In this document: positions 26,261 to 34,454 of the stretch, piece by piece
Layout: each line of letters begins with the position of its first letter
How positions within the stretch are numbered: the stretch's first letter is position 1
The notes under the pieces: model-generated
Seen by the model: the letters and a program-made list of their open reading frames with translations, nothing else
Database searches by the model: none
What the model was told of the DNA's origin: nothing
Made by a program: the position numbers and the translations under genes
DNA from: Thermodesulfobacteriota bacterium
GTDB taxonomy: Bacteria; Desulfobacterota_D; UBA1144; Nemesobacterales; UBA2774
Direction of reading: 5' to 3'
Assembly (NCBI GenBank): GCA_035325995.1
Contig: DAOKYU010000002.1
Coordinates: forward strand, 62,001 to 126,000
DNA length: 64,000 nucleotides

Positions 26261-27379
26261 GTGAGATTGAAAAGATACATTAAAATCGTTCTCGTGGTCC
26301 TCGGGTCTGTAATCGTGTCGCTCGCGGCGGCCGAGGGGCTTTCGCGCCTCTTCCTCGACCCTATAGATTTCTTAAAGCCGACGCGCGTATACGACCCCGT
26401 TCTAAGGTATACGATCGAGCCCGGCACCGGGGCGCACGACAAGTGGGGCTTCCGGAACAAGTCCGTCCCCGTGAAGGCCGACATCGTGGCCGTAGGCGAC
26501 TCGCACACCTACGGCATAAGCGCGACGGCCGAAGACTCCTGGCCGTCGGTGCTCGCCAAAATGAGGGGCGGGACGGTCTATAACCTGTCGCTCGGCGGCT
26601 ACGGCCCCGCAGAATATTTTTACCTAATGGCCGACAAGGCCGTCAGGCTCGCGCCCGGTTACGTCGTAGTCGGGTTTTATCTCGGGAACGACCTCAGGGA
26701 TTCTTTCAACGCCGTCTACGGTGTAGGGCTCTGGGAGCGTATGAGACAGCCCGGCTTTTCCGTGGACAAAGCGGACGATGACGACGAGCCGGGTGAATCG
26801 GGCGCCGGGCTCGGGGAATGGCTCGCCGGGCACAGCGTATTTTACAGGCTCGTAAGCTCGTCCTTCATCGGCGACAACCTCCGGCAGATGCGAAGGCTAA
26901 GGCGGGGGGAGGAGATAGTCATGTTCGAGGACTCGGCTTCCGGCATAGAGGCCGGGTTCACCCCCGAAAGGAGGCTCCGGGGGCTCGACCTCGAAGACCC
27001 CGAGGTGAAGGAGGGGCTCAGGCTCAGCCTCGAATTCTTCGGCCGCATGAACATGCTCCTCGAAGGGACGGACACGAAGCTCCTCGTCGTCATGATTCCG
27101 ACGAAGGAGAGCGTCTACGCCCGGTACATAGAAGGTAACAAATCCCTTCCGGCCTCGAAAAAGATCGACCGTCTCGTGGCAAACGAAAGGGAGGTCAACG
27201 CCCGGGTGAAGGAGTATTTCGACGCACACGGCATAGCGTACGTAGACGTCCTGGGCGCACTCAGCCAAAAGGCCGGGAGCGAGCAGCTCTACCCCGCAAA
27301 CTTCGGCGGCCACACGAACGGCAGCGGCTACCGCATAATCGCCGAGACTATAAACGCCTACCTCGAAAAGGCCCGATAA
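26261..27379 (+). CDS. second membrane-anchored SGNH-like hydrolase
   Basis: 372 residues from a GTG at 26261 with GGAAG upstream (a TTG six bases on is possible). It has an N-terminal anchor (7-25), then block I DIVAVGDSHTYG with Ser81, Gly in SLGGYGPAEY, Asn in GFYLGNDLRDSF, and a C-terminal GGHTNGSGYRII with the catalytic His. It resembles the AlgJ/AlgX-like and DltD-like extracytoplasmic families that modify polysaccharides. It has similar length and design to the divergent neighbour but low apparent identity, so the two probably have different substrates. The 198-bp gap between them must hold both promoters. Confidence 0.72.
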   Translation: MRLKRYIKIVLVVLGSVIVSLAAAEGLSRLFLDPIDFLKPTRVYDPVLRYTIEPGTGAHDKWGFRNKSVPVKADIVAVGDSHTYGISATAEDSWPSVLAKMRGGTVYNLSLGGYGPAEYFYLMADKAVRLAPGYVVVGFYLGNDLRDSFNAVYGVGLWERMRQPGFSVDKADDDDEPGESGAGLGEWLAGHSVFYRLVSSSFIGDNLRQMRRLRRGEEIVMFEDSASGIEAGFTPERRLRGLDLEDPEVKEGLRLSLEFFGRMNMLLEGTDTKLLVVMIPTKESVYARYIEGNKSLPASKKIDRLVANEREVNARVKEYFDAHGIAYVDVLGALSQKAGSEQLYPANFGGHTNGSGYRIIAETINAYLEKAR

Positions 27380-27443
27380 CGCCCCCTCGCTGCACCGGAC
27401 GGGTTTACAGAGCCCGGGCACGGTTCTATAATTCTCCTTCTTC

Positions 27444-28058
27444 ATGGTAAGGATAAAGGTTTGCGGAATAACGTCTATAGGAGACGCGCTGGCGGCGGTC
27501 GAAGCCGGTGCGGACGCCCTCGGCTTCGTCTTCTACGAGGGGAGCAAGAGGTATATCCCGCCCGCCGAGGCGCGGAAGATAACGGCCGCGCTCCCGCCGT
27601 TCGTCGCAGCAGTCGGCGTGTTCGTCAACGCCTCTCCCGATGAGATATCGGCGGCTGTCCGGGCGTCCGGCACGGGCGTCGTGCAGCTCCACGGCGACGA
27701 GACGCCGGAGCTTGCGTCCCGCGTGCCGTTCCCGGTCATAAAGGCCGTGAGGGTGGCCGACCGTGTAGACCCGGGCGAAGTTGAACTTTATCCCGTACAG
27801 GCTATCCTCTTCGATAAACGCTCGGACGACATGTACGGCGGGACGGGGAAGAGCTTCGACTGGTCGATTCTCCGTGGCCTCGATACCGGAAAGAAGGTGA
27901 TCCTTTCGGGCGGGCTTACGGCGGACAACGTGGCCGGGGCCGTGGAAGTCGTAAGGCCCTACGCGGTGGACGTGAGCACGGGCGTCGAGGATTCCCCGGG
28001 CAGGAAAAATCACTTGAAAATAAGACAATTCATACAGGCGGTGAGAAATGGCGGTTAA
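27444..28058 (+). CDS. trpF: phosphoribosylanthranilate isomerase
   Basis: 204 residues, TIM barrel. It opens with VRIKVCGITSIGDALAAVEAGADALGF-type sequence (catalytic Cys in KVCGIT). FYEGSKRYI, LHGDETPE, FDK and ILSGGLTADNV with the phosphate-binding C-terminal loop are all present. It isomerises phosphoribosylanthranilate in tryptophan synthesis. It overlaps trpB by 11 bp. trpC, trpD and trpE/G are not in the window. Confidence 0.95.
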   Translation: MVRIKVCGITSIGDALAAVEAGADALGFVFYEGSKRYIPPAEARKITAALPPFVAAVGVFVNASPDEISAAVRASGTGVVQLHGDETPELASRVPFPVIKAVRVADRVDPGEVELYPVQAILFDKRSDDMYGGTGKSFDWSILRGLDTGKKVILSGGLTADNVAGAVEVVRPYAVDVSTGVEDSPGRKNHLKIRQFIQAVRNGG

Positions 28059-29256
28059 ACCCACGCTCCCCGACGCTTCGGGTCATTACGGCATATTCGG
28101 GGGCAAATACGTTTCCGAAACCCTGATGCCCGCGGTGCATCAGCTCGAAAAGGCGTACGAGGAGGTGAGGGACGATCCCGCCTTCAAGAAGGAGCTGGAC
28201 TACTATCTCACCGAATACGTCGGCAGGCCGACGCCGCTTTATTTCGCCGAGCAGCTTACGAAGAGGCTCGGCGGGGCGAAGATATACTTAAAGCGCGAGG
28301 ACCTCGCCCACACGGGCGCCCACAAGATAAACAACACGATAGGCCAGGCGCTTCTCGCGGCCCGCATGGGCAAGAAGCGCATAATCGCCGAGACGGGCGC
28401 GGGCCAGCACGGGGTCGCGACGGCTACGGTAGCCGCGCTCCTCGACATGGAGTGCGAGATATTCATGGGCCTCGAAGACACCCGGAGGCAGGCGCTCAAC
28501 GTCATGAGGATGAAGCTCCTCGGCGCGAAGGTGAGGGAGGTCACCCAGGGGACGCAGACCCTTAAGGACGCCATGAACGAGGCGATGAGGGACTGGATAA
28601 CGAACGTCAGGACTACTTTCTATATTATAGGCAGCGTCGCCGGGCCCCACCCGTACCCGATGATAGTGAGGGACTTTCAGTCCGTCATCGGCTCCGAGGC
28701 GAGGGAGCAGATACTACAGAAAGAGGGCAGGCTGCCCGACCTTCTCGTCGCCTGCGTCGGCGGCGGGTCGAACGCCATGGGGCTCTTCTATCCCTTCGTC
28801 GGCGACGAGGGCGTCGCCATGACGGGCGTCGAAGCGGCGGGCGGGGGCATCGAGACGGGCGTCCACGCCGCGAGCATCTCCGCCGGGACTGTAGGCGTCC
28901 TCCACGGGAGCAAGACGTACCTCCTCCAGGACGAGGACGGGCAGGTGAAGCCGACGCATTCGCTCGCGCCTGGGCTGGATTACCCGGGCGTCGGGCCCGA
29001 GCACTCGTACTTTAGCGATACTGGCCGCGTCAGCTATACTAATGTTACGGATACGGAAGCGCTCGAAGGGTTCAAGCTTCTTTCGCAGACGGAGGGTATA
29101 ATACCGGCGCTCGAGTCCTCGCACGCCATAGCGCATGTCATGAAGGCGGCGCCCGGGATGTCCCCGGATTCGGTGCTCATCGTTTGCCTCTCGGGGCGCG
29201 GGGACAAGGATATGCATTCCGTGGCGGATCTCCTGTCCGGCGGGCGGAAGCAGTGA
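28048..29256 (+). CDS. trpB: tryptophan synthase beta chain
   Basis: 402 residues, the full TrpB1 length. It condenses indole with serine on PLP; the PLP lysine is in HTGAHKINNTIGQALLA. GAGQHGVATATVAAL, the GGGSNAMGLF phosphate loop and HSLAPGLDYPGVGPEHS near the subunit interface are conserved. It starts inside the end of trpF. It is followed by a 240-bp gap with a promoter before trpA, so the two synthase subunits need not be made in fixed ratio from one message. Confidence 0.96.
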   Translation: MAVKPTLPDASGHYGIFGGKYVSETLMPAVHQLEKAYEEVRDDPAFKKELDYYLTEYVGRPTPLYFAEQLTKRLGGAKIYLKREDLAHTGAHKINNTIGQALLAARMGKKRIIAETGAGQHGVATATVAALLDMECEIFMGLEDTRRQALNVMRMKLLGAKVREVTQGTQTLKDAMNEAMRDWITNVRTTFYIIGSVAGPHPYPMIVRDFQSVIGSEAREQILQKEGRLPDLLVACVGGGSNAMGLFYPFVGDEGVAMTGVEAAGGGIETGVHAASISAGTVGVLHGSKTYLLQDEDGQVKPTHSLAPGLDYPGVGPEHSYFSDTGRVSYTNVTDTEALEGFKLLSQTEGIIPALESSHAIAHVMKAAPGMSPDSVLIVCLSGRGDKDMHSVADLLSGGRKQ

Positions 29257-29330
29257 CCGTTCGTAATGTAATCCACTGCAGAAACACGAAATTTGATGAC
29301 CTCGCGGGGGAAGCGGGCAGGGGAAAAATC

Positions 29331-29358
29331 TTGACTTTACATTCAGAAGTGTTAGAGT
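29331..29358 (+). promoter_or_regulatory. promoter between trpB and trpA
   Basis: TTGACT (29331-29336) and TAGAGT (29353-29358) are 16 bp apart, 140 bp ahead of the trpA ATG. The AT-rich gap (29257-29498) holds no other gene. No attenuator hairpin or Trp-codon leader was recognised. Confidence 0.5.
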
Positions 29359-29498
29359 TTGTCCGATACAAAAGGGGCCGGGTTTCCTGACTTAAAAAGA
29401 GAAGAAGTAAGAAAAGCGGCGTAATCTGCTGAAATTCAGGGTTCGGTACAAATGCTTCCCAATTTTCTTTGCCCGATTCGCGGAAAATTCAAAGACAA

Positions 29499-30332
29499 AT
29501 GAGCAGAATATCAGAAAAGTTCAATGAGCTTAGGCAGAGGAACAGGATCGCTCTCGTGAGCTATATCACGGCGGGGGATCCGTCTCTCGATACGACGGCC
29601 GAAATCGCCGTCGAGCTCGAAGAGAGCGGGGCCGACATAATAGAGCTCGGCGTGCCGTTTTCCGACCCGATGGCCGACGGCCCGGTCATACAATTAGCCT
29701 CGGAAAGGGCGCTCGCCGGCGGCGCTACGCTCGCCGGGGTGCTCGACACCGTAAAGAAGATACGGGAGAAATCCTCCATTCCGATAATCCTCTTCGGGTA
29801 TTACAACCCGTTTTTCAAATACGGCCTCGAAAAGGTAGTGAAGGACGCGGCCGAAGCCGGCGCGGACGGCTTCTTGATAGTGGACCTTCCGCCGGAAGAG
29901 GCGGGCGAGTTCAAGGCGCATACCGACAAGGCCGGGATGGACATAGTGTTCCTTCTCGCGCCCACGAGCACGTCCGAGAGGATAGGGCTCGTCGCCGAGA
30001 ACGCGAGCGGGTTCGTCTATCTCGTATCGGTTACGGGCGTCACGGGCGAGAGGCCCGAGATGAATTATTCGCTCGAAGGGCTTACGGACGAGATAAGGCA
30101 GGCCACGGGGCTCCCGGTGGGGATAGGGTTCGGCATTTCTTCCCCCGAGCAGGTGGCGGGGCTTTCTGGCTACGCCGACGCGGTTATCATCGGGAGCGCG
30201 ATAGTCAGGATTATCGAGCGGTACGGGAGCGAGAAGGAAAAGCTCCTTAACGAGCTTTCGGGATTCGTCGGCGGGCTCAGCGCGGCCTGCGAGAGGAATA
30301 ACGGCGCGTCTCCCGGAAGGGCTGAAAGCTGA
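29499..30332 (+). CDS. trpA: tryptophan synthase alpha chain
   Basis: 277 residues from the ATG at 29499; the in-frame TTG 30 nt earlier is less likely. It is a TIM barrel that splits indole-glycerol phosphate and channels indole to TrpB. Catalytic Glu is in DIIELGVPFSDPMADGP, and Asp in FLIVDLPPEEA. FLLAPTSTSERI, SVTGVTGER and GIGFGISSPEQV are conserved. Its TGA shares one base with the ATG of the DHH phosphoesterase gene. Confidence 0.95.
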   Translation: MSRISEKFNELRQRNRIALVSYITAGDPSLDTTAEIAVELEESGADIIELGVPFSDPMADGPVIQLASERALAGGATLAGVLDTVKKIREKSSIPIILFGYYNPFFKYGLEKVVKDAAEAGADGFLIVDLPPEEAGEFKAHTDKAGMDIVFLLAPTSTSERIGLVAENASGFVYLVSVTGVTGERPEMNYSLEGLTDEIRQATGLPVGIGFGISSPEQVAGLSGYADAVIIGSAIVRIIERYGSEKEKLLNELSGFVGGLSAACERNNGASPGRAES

Positions 30333-31660
30333 TGCAGAAAGAGCTGAGAAGATATCTCTTCGTCGGGGATTTCGATTCCTTTCTCCTCGGGATTTTCTCG
30401 AAACGGGGCGAGGTAATATGGGTGAGCTCCCTCGAAGAGGCGCTTAACCAGACCGGGAACTTTTCGGTCATCATGATAGACAAGCGGTATTTTTCGCCAG
30501 AGCTTACGAACGAGCTATCGGCGCATTACCCGCAGACACCGCTTATCGTCAGCAACGGCGAGCCCATGGAGGAGCCCCCTCCGTCGGTCAGGTTCGTCGC
30601 GTTTCACAAGCTCCTTACGGACGAAATAGCGCGCGAGGAAAAGCTCGCGAGGACTGAGCTCAGGGTGGAAGAGCTGAGGCGCGTCCACGCCAACGGCAAG
30701 AAGATGCTGATTCTCCTCCACGACCATCCCGACCCCGACTCCATCGCAGGCGCGCTCGCGCTGAGGGCGCTTCTGAAACGTAACAAGCAGACGGCCATCA
30801 TTGGCCACCTCGGCGACAGGATTTCCCGCCCCGAAAATGTCGCCATGATAGAGCTCCTCGAAATAGACCTCCAGGAGCTCGAAATGAAGCAGTTAAAGGA
30901 TTTCGACTCCATTGCGCTCGTAGACGTTCAGCCGCCGTTTTTCGGCCCCGGGCTGCCGCCCGTCGATACGGTCATCGACCACCACCCGCTCGTCGGCTCG
31001 TACGAGGCCCGCTTCAAGGAAGTGAGGGCCGAGGAAGGGGCGACTTCGACCATACTGACGAAGTACCTCCGCGCCTCGCAGACGGACATATCCGAGAGGC
31101 TCGCGACGGCGCTCCTTTACGGCATCAAGACGGACACCGTGATACTCAACAGGGACACCGATCCGGACGACATCGAGGCGTTCACGTTCCTTTACCCTCT
31201 CGCGAACCTCGGGCTTTTAAGACGCATAGAGCGCGCCGAGGTCCCGCCCGACGAGATCAAATCGCTCGGCAAGGCGCTCGCGGACCACTGGATAGCGAGC
31301 AGCATATTTTTCGTCAACGTGGGCAGGGTGGACCGCGAGTACCTCATACCCAAGATGGCCGATTTCGGCATACAGGTGAAGGACGTCGAGTGGTCCATAG
31401 CGTTCGGCATCCTCGACAACAAGCATCTCATCATTTCCGTGAGGAACGTCGGGTACGTGAAGAGCGCGGGCCGCCTCGTGAGGGAGCTCTTCAAGGACAT
31501 CGGGAGCGCGGGCGGGCACAGGTCCGCCGCCAAGGCCGTCATACCGCTCGCCAGGGTCAGGAAGGAGATCGGCAAGGGCTCTCAGGACGCCATAAAGAAG
31601 TGGGTGACCGATCTCTTCACGAAGGCAGTCACCGAAAAGCCCGAAGAAGAGGCGCAGTAA
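30332..31660 (+). CDS. DHH/DHHA1 phosphoesterase (NrnA-like) with an extra N-terminal domain
   Basis: 442 residues. The catalytic DHH core has HDHPDPDSIAGAL (130-142), ALVDVQPP, and the DHH box VIDHHPLVG; a DHHA1 domain ends with GSAGGHRSAA. Proteins of this kind are nanoRNases, pAp phosphatases or cyclic dinucleotide hydrolases. The first ~95 residues (RYLFVGDFDSFLLGIFS, FSVIMIDKRYF) look like a degenerate receiver or Rossmann-like fold, an addition not found in plain NrnA. It is coupled to trpA by a 1-nt overlap. Because c-di-GMP signals occur elsewhere in the window, a role in degrading pGpG or short RNAs is conceivable, but this is not shown. Confidence 0.8.
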   Translation: MQKELRRYLFVGDFDSFLLGIFSKRGEVIWVSSLEEALNQTGNFSVIMIDKRYFSPELTNELSAHYPQTPLIVSNGEPMEEPPPSVRFVAFHKLLTDEIAREEKLARTELRVEELRRVHANGKKMLILLHDHPDPDSIAGALALRALLKRNKQTAIIGHLGDRISRPENVAMIELLEIDLQELEMKQLKDFDSIALVDVQPPFFGPGLPPVDTVIDHHPLVGSYEARFKEVRAEEGATSTILTKYLRASQTDISERLATALLYGIKTDTVILNRDTDPDDIEAFTFLYPLANLGLLRRIERAEVPPDEIKSLGKALADHWIASSIFFVNVGRVDREYLIPKMADFGIQVKDVEWSIAFGILDNKHLIISVRNVGYVKSAGRLVRELFKDIGSAGGHRSAAKAVIPLARVRKEIGKGSQDAIKKWVTDLFTKAVTEKPEEEAQ

Positions 31661-31783
31661 TTTTTGCCCCGGACGGAGCGCCGGCGTGAATCCCTGAAAA
31701 CCCTTCACCGAAATCCCGGTCAGCGGTTCTCAACACCGCAGCGCGTTTGAACACCACGCCTTAACCGAATATAATCCCAGCCT

Positions 31784-32713
31784 ATGAAAATCGTCTTCAT
31801 GGGCACCCCCGAATTCGCGGTCCCTTCGCTTAGCGCCCTTATCGGCGCGGGTTACGAGGTAGCCGCCGTAGTAACGCAGCCGGACAGGCCGAGCGGGAGG
31901 GGGAAGGTGCTGACTCCGCCGCCCGTGAAAACCGCGGCCGAAGCCGCCGGCATACCCGTCCTTCAGCCGTCGAAGATTCGGACGGAGGAGTTTTACTCCG
32001 GGCTGTCGTCTTACTCGCCCGATCTCATATGCGTGACGGCGTACGGGAGAATACTGCCGAAATCCATCCTCGACCTGCCGCTGTACGGGTGCGTCAACGT
32101 CCACGCGTCGCTTCTTCCGAAGTACAGGGGCGCCGCCCCGATCAACTGGGCCATCGTGAGGGGCGAGAGCGTAACGGGCATCACTACCATGCTCATGGAC
32201 GAGGGGATGGATACGGGCGGCATGCTCCTCCGGCGCGAGGTCGCGATCGAGGACGACGATACGGGCGAGACGCTTTCGCGGAAGCTCTCGATCGTTGGCG
32301 GGGATCTCCTCGCCGAAACGTTGGCGCTCCTCGAAGAGGGAAGGCTCCGCCCCGAAAAACAGGACGAGTCGCTGGCGACATACGCCCCGATTATAAAAAA
32401 AGAGGACGGGCTCATAGACTGGTCGAAACCAGCCCGTGACATACGAAACCTCGTCAGGGGAATGCTCCCGTGGCCGGGGGCCTATACCTTCGTCGGCGGA
32501 AAGATGCTGAAGATATTCATGGCCGCCGTTTCGGAAGGCGAGGGCCGGCCCGGAGAGGTTATAAAGTCGGGCGGCGGCGTGCTCCGCGTGGCGGCGGGCG
32601 ATGGGGCGCTCGACATCGTCGAGCTCCAGATAGAGGGCGGGAAGAGGCTCGAGGCGGCGGCGTTTCTCGCCGGGAGAAAGATTGCCGAAGGCGCTATCCT
32701 CGGAAGCGCGTGA
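31784..32713 (+). CDS. fmt: methionyl-tRNA formyltransferase
   Basis: 309 residues. It formylates initiator Met-tRNA. IVFMGTPEFAVPSL, QPDRPSGRGKVLTPPPVK, the catalytic NVHASLLPKYRGAAPI (Asn, His) and GITTMLMDEGMDTG are diagnostic. A C-terminal OB-like domain begins near residue 205. It is usually next to def or rsmB; neither is here. It converges with the TPR lipoprotein gene, 7 bp away. Confidence 0.96.
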   Translation: MKIVFMGTPEFAVPSLSALIGAGYEVAAVVTQPDRPSGRGKVLTPPPVKTAAEAAGIPVLQPSKIRTEEFYSGLSSYSPDLICVTAYGRILPKSILDLPLYGCVNVHASLLPKYRGAAPINWAIVRGESVTGITTMLMDEGMDTGGMLLRREVAIEDDDTGETLSRKLSIVGGDLLAETLALLEEGRLRPEKQDESLATYAPIIKKEDGLIDWSKPARDIRNLVRGMLPWPGAYTFVGGKMLKIFMAAVSEGEGRPGEVIKSGGGVLRVAAGDGALDIVELQIEGGKRLEAAAFLAGRKIAEGAILGSA

Positions 32714-32720
32714 CTCCCCG

Positions 32721-33302
32721 TCAGCCGCATCCCCCCGGGACGCCGGCCTTTACGAGATTGGCCGATATCCCGGCCCTTAGCGCCTCGTCACCGGCGGCTT
32801 TCGTGCAGGCTTCTTCGAGCGACTCGACTGCCTTGTCCGTTTCGCCGAGCCCGAGATACAGCATCCCCAGCGTATCGAGCGCGTAGGCCGGCATGTCGCC
32901 CCGAGGCGAGGCGGCGAGGAGAATATCGAGCCCTTTTTCATAGTCCTTTCCCGTTTCCAGGTAGATCGAGGCCAGGTTGTTGGCCGCGTCCATGGATTTC
33001 GGGTCCCTGTCGAGCGCCTTTCTGTAGCACCTCTCGGCCTCGGTGTATTCGCCCTCCTTCATGTAAACGTTCCCGAGGTTGACGAGGGGCGTCACGAGGC
33101 TCCCGTCGAGGGCGATAGCCCGCTTGTATTCCCTTATGGCGAGGCCGTGTTTCCCCTCCCTCTCGTAGATGACGCCGAGGTCGTTGTGCTCCTCGGCAGT
33201 GAGAGGATCGTCCGTGTAAAGCGAGCCGTAGAGGGCGGCGCAGCCGCCAAGGGGGATTACGAAAACGAGCAGGGTCAGCGCGAGCTTTACGGCGGGGTTC
33301 AT
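32721..33302 (-). CDS. TPR-repeat lipoprotein, partner of a C39-like peptidase
   Basis: 193 residues from the ATG at 33302, overlapping the stop of the peptidase gene (ATGA-type coupling); longer frames upstream are shadow. The signal peptide ends in a lipobox PLGGC (Cys21). Four to five TPR motifs follow (NDLGVIYEREGKHGLAIREY; LVNLGNVYMKEGEYTEAERC; ANNLASIYLETG; LDTLGMLYLGLGETDKA). In the Pseudomonas PA2778 family a C39-like peptidase domain and TPRs are one protein; here they are two coupled genes. It is probably a scaffold for the peptidase at the envelope. Confidence 0.8.
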   Translation of the reverse strand: MNPAVKLALTLLVFVIPLGGCAALYGSLYTDDPLTAEEHNDLGVIYEREGKHGLAIREYKRAIALDGSLVTPLVNLGNVYMKEGEYTEAERCYRKALDRDPKSMDAANNLASIYLETGKDYEKGLDILLAASPRGDMPAYALDTLGMLYLGLGETDKAVESLEEACTKAAGDEALRAGISANLVKAGVPGGCG

Positions 33303-33847
33303 TTCCTTACTACCAGCATGAGCCTGTTCATCTTCTTCCATTCGCCGTCGAGCTTTTCGAACGGGATTTCCTGCCCGCCCTTGTCCCCGGTGTGGAGTAT
33401 GAAGGTCCCCTTCGCGGCGTCGTAGCCGTAAACGACGTAGTAGTGGGGGACGCTCACCTTCCACTTTCCCCTATCGACGAGGAGAATCGCGGGCACGCCC
33501 TCGTCGATTAGCGCCGTTAGAGACTCTTCGCCCCCGTTTACGGCTTCGGTCCTGTAGCCCTCGGCCCGGGCGTAGTTCTCCATGTCGGATATGAGGGCGC
33601 CGTCGAGGCCGGGCGTGTAAACCGCCTCGGCTATCTCGTCCTGTCCGACGCCGCGTCCGTAGAACTGCATGACCGACGCCATGGCCGCCGGCCCGCAGTA
33701 CTTGTCTTTTTGTTTCACGAACGGCACGCCGTCTAATATTACCCTTCCCGGTGCGGAAGGCGCTCCGCCGGGGCGCGACTCGGACGCTGCTGCTGCGGAG
33801 ATGGTGAGAAGGGCTGCCGCGGCGAAGAGCGTTATGATTTTAAGCAT
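33299..33847 (-). CDS. PA2778-type C39-like cysteine peptidase, exported
   Basis: 182 residues with a signal peptide (about 1-21). The papain-like fold is marked by Cys51 in DKYCGPAAMASVMQFYG, His135 in VPHYYVVYGYD, and Asp155 in HTGDKGGQ. C39 peptidases often cut after Gly-Gly in leader peptides, but this stand-alone periplasmic group has no known substrate. The neighbours are a TPR lipoprotein and a PA2779-like membrane protein, the same set found as PA2778-PA2779 in pseudomonads, which supports one functional unit. Confidence 0.82.
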   Translation of the reverse strand: MLKIITLFAAAALLTISAAAASESRPGGAPSAPGRVILDGVPFVKQKDKYCGPAAMASVMQFYGRGVGQDEIAEAVYTPGLDGALISDMENYARAEGYRTEAVNGGEESLTALIDEGVPAILLVDRGKWKVSVPHYYVVYGYDAAKGTFILHTGDKGGQEIPFEKLDGEWKKMNRLMLVVRK

Positions 33848-33872
33848 TTCGGATTCACCCGTTCGGGCAGTG

Positions 33873-34277
33873 CTACACCCTCTTGAACAGGTAGATGATC
33901 AAGAGCACGAGGGCGGCGATCACCAGGATCGCGATTACTATCCCGAGGCCCGAGTCTCCGCCCGCCGGTATTTTGTCGGCGAGGGCGGCCATCTGGTGCA
34001 CCTGCTCGTCGGTCATCGAGCCGAGCTTCTGCGAGACTTCGTCCGGCGTTAGCCCGTGGCCCATGAGCTTGTTCGCCACTATCTTGTTTTCGAGGGCCCT
34101 CTTTATCTTGAGCTCGTTGATTTCCCTTGCTGTGGGGTCGCTGCCGCCGGTCATCATCTTCGACTCTGCGGTCGCCGCGCGGGCGCCGGGCGTGATGAGC
34201 GAAACCGGGGTGAACGTCGCGAGTATTAAAATCAGAATAGAGAAATGAAATCCCTGTCTTGCTAAAATCAACGTCAA
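33873..34277 (-). CDS. PA2779-family membrane protein
   Basis: 134 residues. The N-terminal signal/anchor (about 11-34) and C-terminal membrane helix (LGIVIAILVIAALVLLIIY, ending FKRV) enclose a helical region. That region has a short repeat-like segment LMGHGLTPDEVSQKLGSMTD followed by EQVHQMAALADKIPAGGDS. This is the pattern of the small PA2779 family, found next to PA2778-type peptidases. It lies 25 bp ahead of the peptidase gene in the same orientation. It is a candidate substrate or membrane partner of that peptidase. Confidence 0.75.
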   Translation of the reverse strand: MTLILARQGFHFSILILILATFTPVSLITPGARAATAESKMMTGGSDPTAREINELKIKRALENKIVANKLMGHGLTPDEVSQKLGSMTDEQVHQMAALADKIPAGGDSGLGIVIAILVIAALVLLIIYLFKRV

Positions 34278-34379
34278 TCCTCCTTTGCGCGTAATTCAGG
34301 TCAGGAGTTTATTATTTTATCGTATAAAACCGCCGGGCAAAGAAATTTTTTATTGCCGTACCGCCCGGATTCGGCTTTT

Positions 34380-34413
34380 GGGGGTAAGGTCCGTTCTCCG
34401 GACGCTTACCCCC
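34380..34413. terminator. strong inverted repeat, probable terminator region
   Basis: GGGGGTAAG (34380-34388) pairs with CTTACCCCC near 34405-34413, with an inner GTCCG/CGGAC extension. It lies 42 bp past the stop of the lipoprotein gene and upstream of the PA2779-like gene. There is no T tract, so it may act as an mRNA-stabilising or intrinsic-like stop. Confidence 0.45.
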
Positions 34414-34454
34414 TTCGCGTATATATACGGGCAACCCTTCTTTCGTCTCACGGC

